The notes under the pieces were generated by a model. That model saw only the letters and a list, made by a program, of their open reading frames with translations, ran no database searches and was not told where the DNA came from. Below, one piece after another: positions 63,002 through 64,000 of a stretch of DNA of 64,000 nt. The position numbers were made by a program, and so were the translations under genes. Position 1 is the first letter of the stretch. Every line of letters starts with the position of its first letter. The stretch is from Labia minor (lineage: Eukaryota; Arthropoda; Insecta; Dermaptera; Spongiphoridae): positions 38,732,660 to 38,796,659 of the forward strand of contig OY720350.1 of NCBI GenBank assembly GCA_963082975.1, written 5' to 3'.

Positions 63002-64000
63002 GTGAGAAATCGTTAATTTCAATAAATAATATATATTGTATATAGTTATATTTTCAAATCAATATCTCTATTTTACTTTTCAATCGAAAAAGATTTCTAA
63101 GTCTTTTGAGAGTAAAGGCATTGTAAGACCGATTGACTATCGATATGCGATTTTGACACATCTCTACGTTTCAAGTCATTCTGATTCCAAGAAAGTGTTT
63201 CTCCCGTTAACATGTGTGTTGGGAGGGGAACGCGGGGAACGACGTTCCCTTACCTTTTTTCAGAACCGGAACGCGTTCCAGTACTTTTTCATATCCCGAC
63301 AACTCCCACTTAAATCTACTGTTAGAGTTTTTTTTTAATATTTTGTATAGTAAGAATAAGGAAAAAATATAAACTTATATGGAAAAATAGTTTGCTGAAA
63401 ATAGGACTTTTTTGCTCCCACCATACGTTCCCTTACTTCTTATTTTACCAATACATCACTGGTGTTGTGAACAAAATTCCGGGCCAACAATAAAACTGAT
63501 GATAGCCTAATTTTATATATAAGATTCCATTGGAGTCATGACGACCTAGCAACATTTTCGTTTAGAAACGTTACAAATAAATAAAATATCAAAAAAGTCA
63601 TGGTATAAAAACTATAACTCAAATTTATAAAATTTTTTATGAAACAATATATAGAGAATTTTATTCCACAAATTTCATCACTTATTTATGAAAATTTTTG
63701 TCAAACTTTAAATAACCAAGATATATTCATGTTGTGAAGTAAAATGGCCATATTTCCTAAAATATATCAAAAGAATTTCATCTCTTATGAAAAATTTTAT
63801 CAGAATTTAAAAAAAAAAAATAAATAAAATGAGACTTGTTACTTCTCAATCAAAAAAAAAAAAAAAAATCTAAGTTTTTTGAGACTAAGGGTATTGTCAT
63901 CCCGACTGACTATCGATTTCCCCCCCCCCCCCCCACACCTTCGTCACTTCTCTCTTTTCTTGTTTCCAAACTCTCTTTAATTTTAATCGCTCACCTAATT
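63002..64000. other. Intron or downstream region of the YccV-like gene
   Basis: No convincing third exon. 63180-63470 looks like an old hAT-like fragment (AGGGGAACGCGGGGAACG; ACGTTCCCTTAC; ATACATCACTGG). Two related blocks of about 60 bp lie at 63081-63145 and 63845-63917. There is a poly-C run at about 63920-63934. Confidence 0.4.
63081..63917. repeat. Pair of diverged direct repeats
   Basis: 63081-63145 and 63845-63917 share CAATC, A-rich, TCTAAGT, TTTTGAGA, TAAGG, ATTGT and GACTATCGAT in the same order. They are about 770 bp apart. Confidence 0.65.

Noticed and set aside
63036..63338. Possible third exon of the YccV-like gene (frame starting after 63090)
   Set aside because: It opens after an AG and in phase, but it does not resemble the rest of a YccV domain, and its first 60 bp are repeated at 63845, suggesting repeat DNA.

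Overview
This is a eukaryotic nuclear window from an invertebrate animal, very AT-rich, with short spliceosomal introns (often 60-100 bp, GT...AG) and many transposons. The genes are animal-type (TMEM39, SIN1, HENMT1, RAD54B, R-Ras2). The BEL/Pao, hAT, LINE and tRNA-SINE mix and the R-Ras N-terminus suggest an arthropod. That is an inference; the species cannot be read from the sequence. A RAD54B gene argues against a Drosophila-like fly.

Layout. 326-2529 (+) is a complete ten-exon TMEM39. 3981-6999 is a long inverted-repeat element whose centre is split by a 2.56-kb hAT transposon with a broken transposase. 7058-14502 is a second hAT-type element, itself split by a full-length BEL/Pao LTR retrotransposon on the minus strand (8035-13925). 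15275-17111 (+) is ALAD (porphobilinogen synthase). 18266-22011 (+) is SIN1/MAPKAP1 of TORC2, with a tRNA-derived SINE in an intron. 24202-25554 (-) is a small unrecognised coiled-coil gene, head-to-head with HENMT1 (26257-29221, +), the small-RNA 2'-O-methyltransferase. 31566-36228 (+) is RAD54B in 16 exons, tail-to-tail with ATP5PB (36515-39685, -), mitochondrial ATP synthase subunit b. From 39686 to 55010 I see no host gene, only old LINE, MITE and other repeat copies. 55011-61516 (-) is an R-Ras2/TC21-type small GTPase in four exons, with introns loaded with repeats. 62509 onward (+) is the start of a YccV-like (hemimethylated-DNA-binding domain) gene that runs out of recognisable exons before the window ends.

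The host genes are unrelated housekeeping, signalling and genome-maintenance genes; nothing suggests a co-regulated cluster. Two head-to-head pairs (coiled-coil/HENMT1 and R-Ras2/YccV) could share promoters. The most striking content is the mobile DNA. Five hAT-type insertions have exact 8-bp target duplications, four of which share TCTA. There are nested insertions up to three levels deep, several foldback MITEs, and a repeated element of about 0.6 kb in four copies. Gene-level oddities are a GC-AG intron and a duplicated exon end in RAD54B, a SIN1 that seems to lack its Ras-binding domain, and an R-Ras2 with an altered P-loop neighbour. I found no CRISPR array, rRNA or convincing functional tRNA. 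Exon coordinates were set by hand from splice signals, reading frame and remembered family sequences, and no alignment was run.
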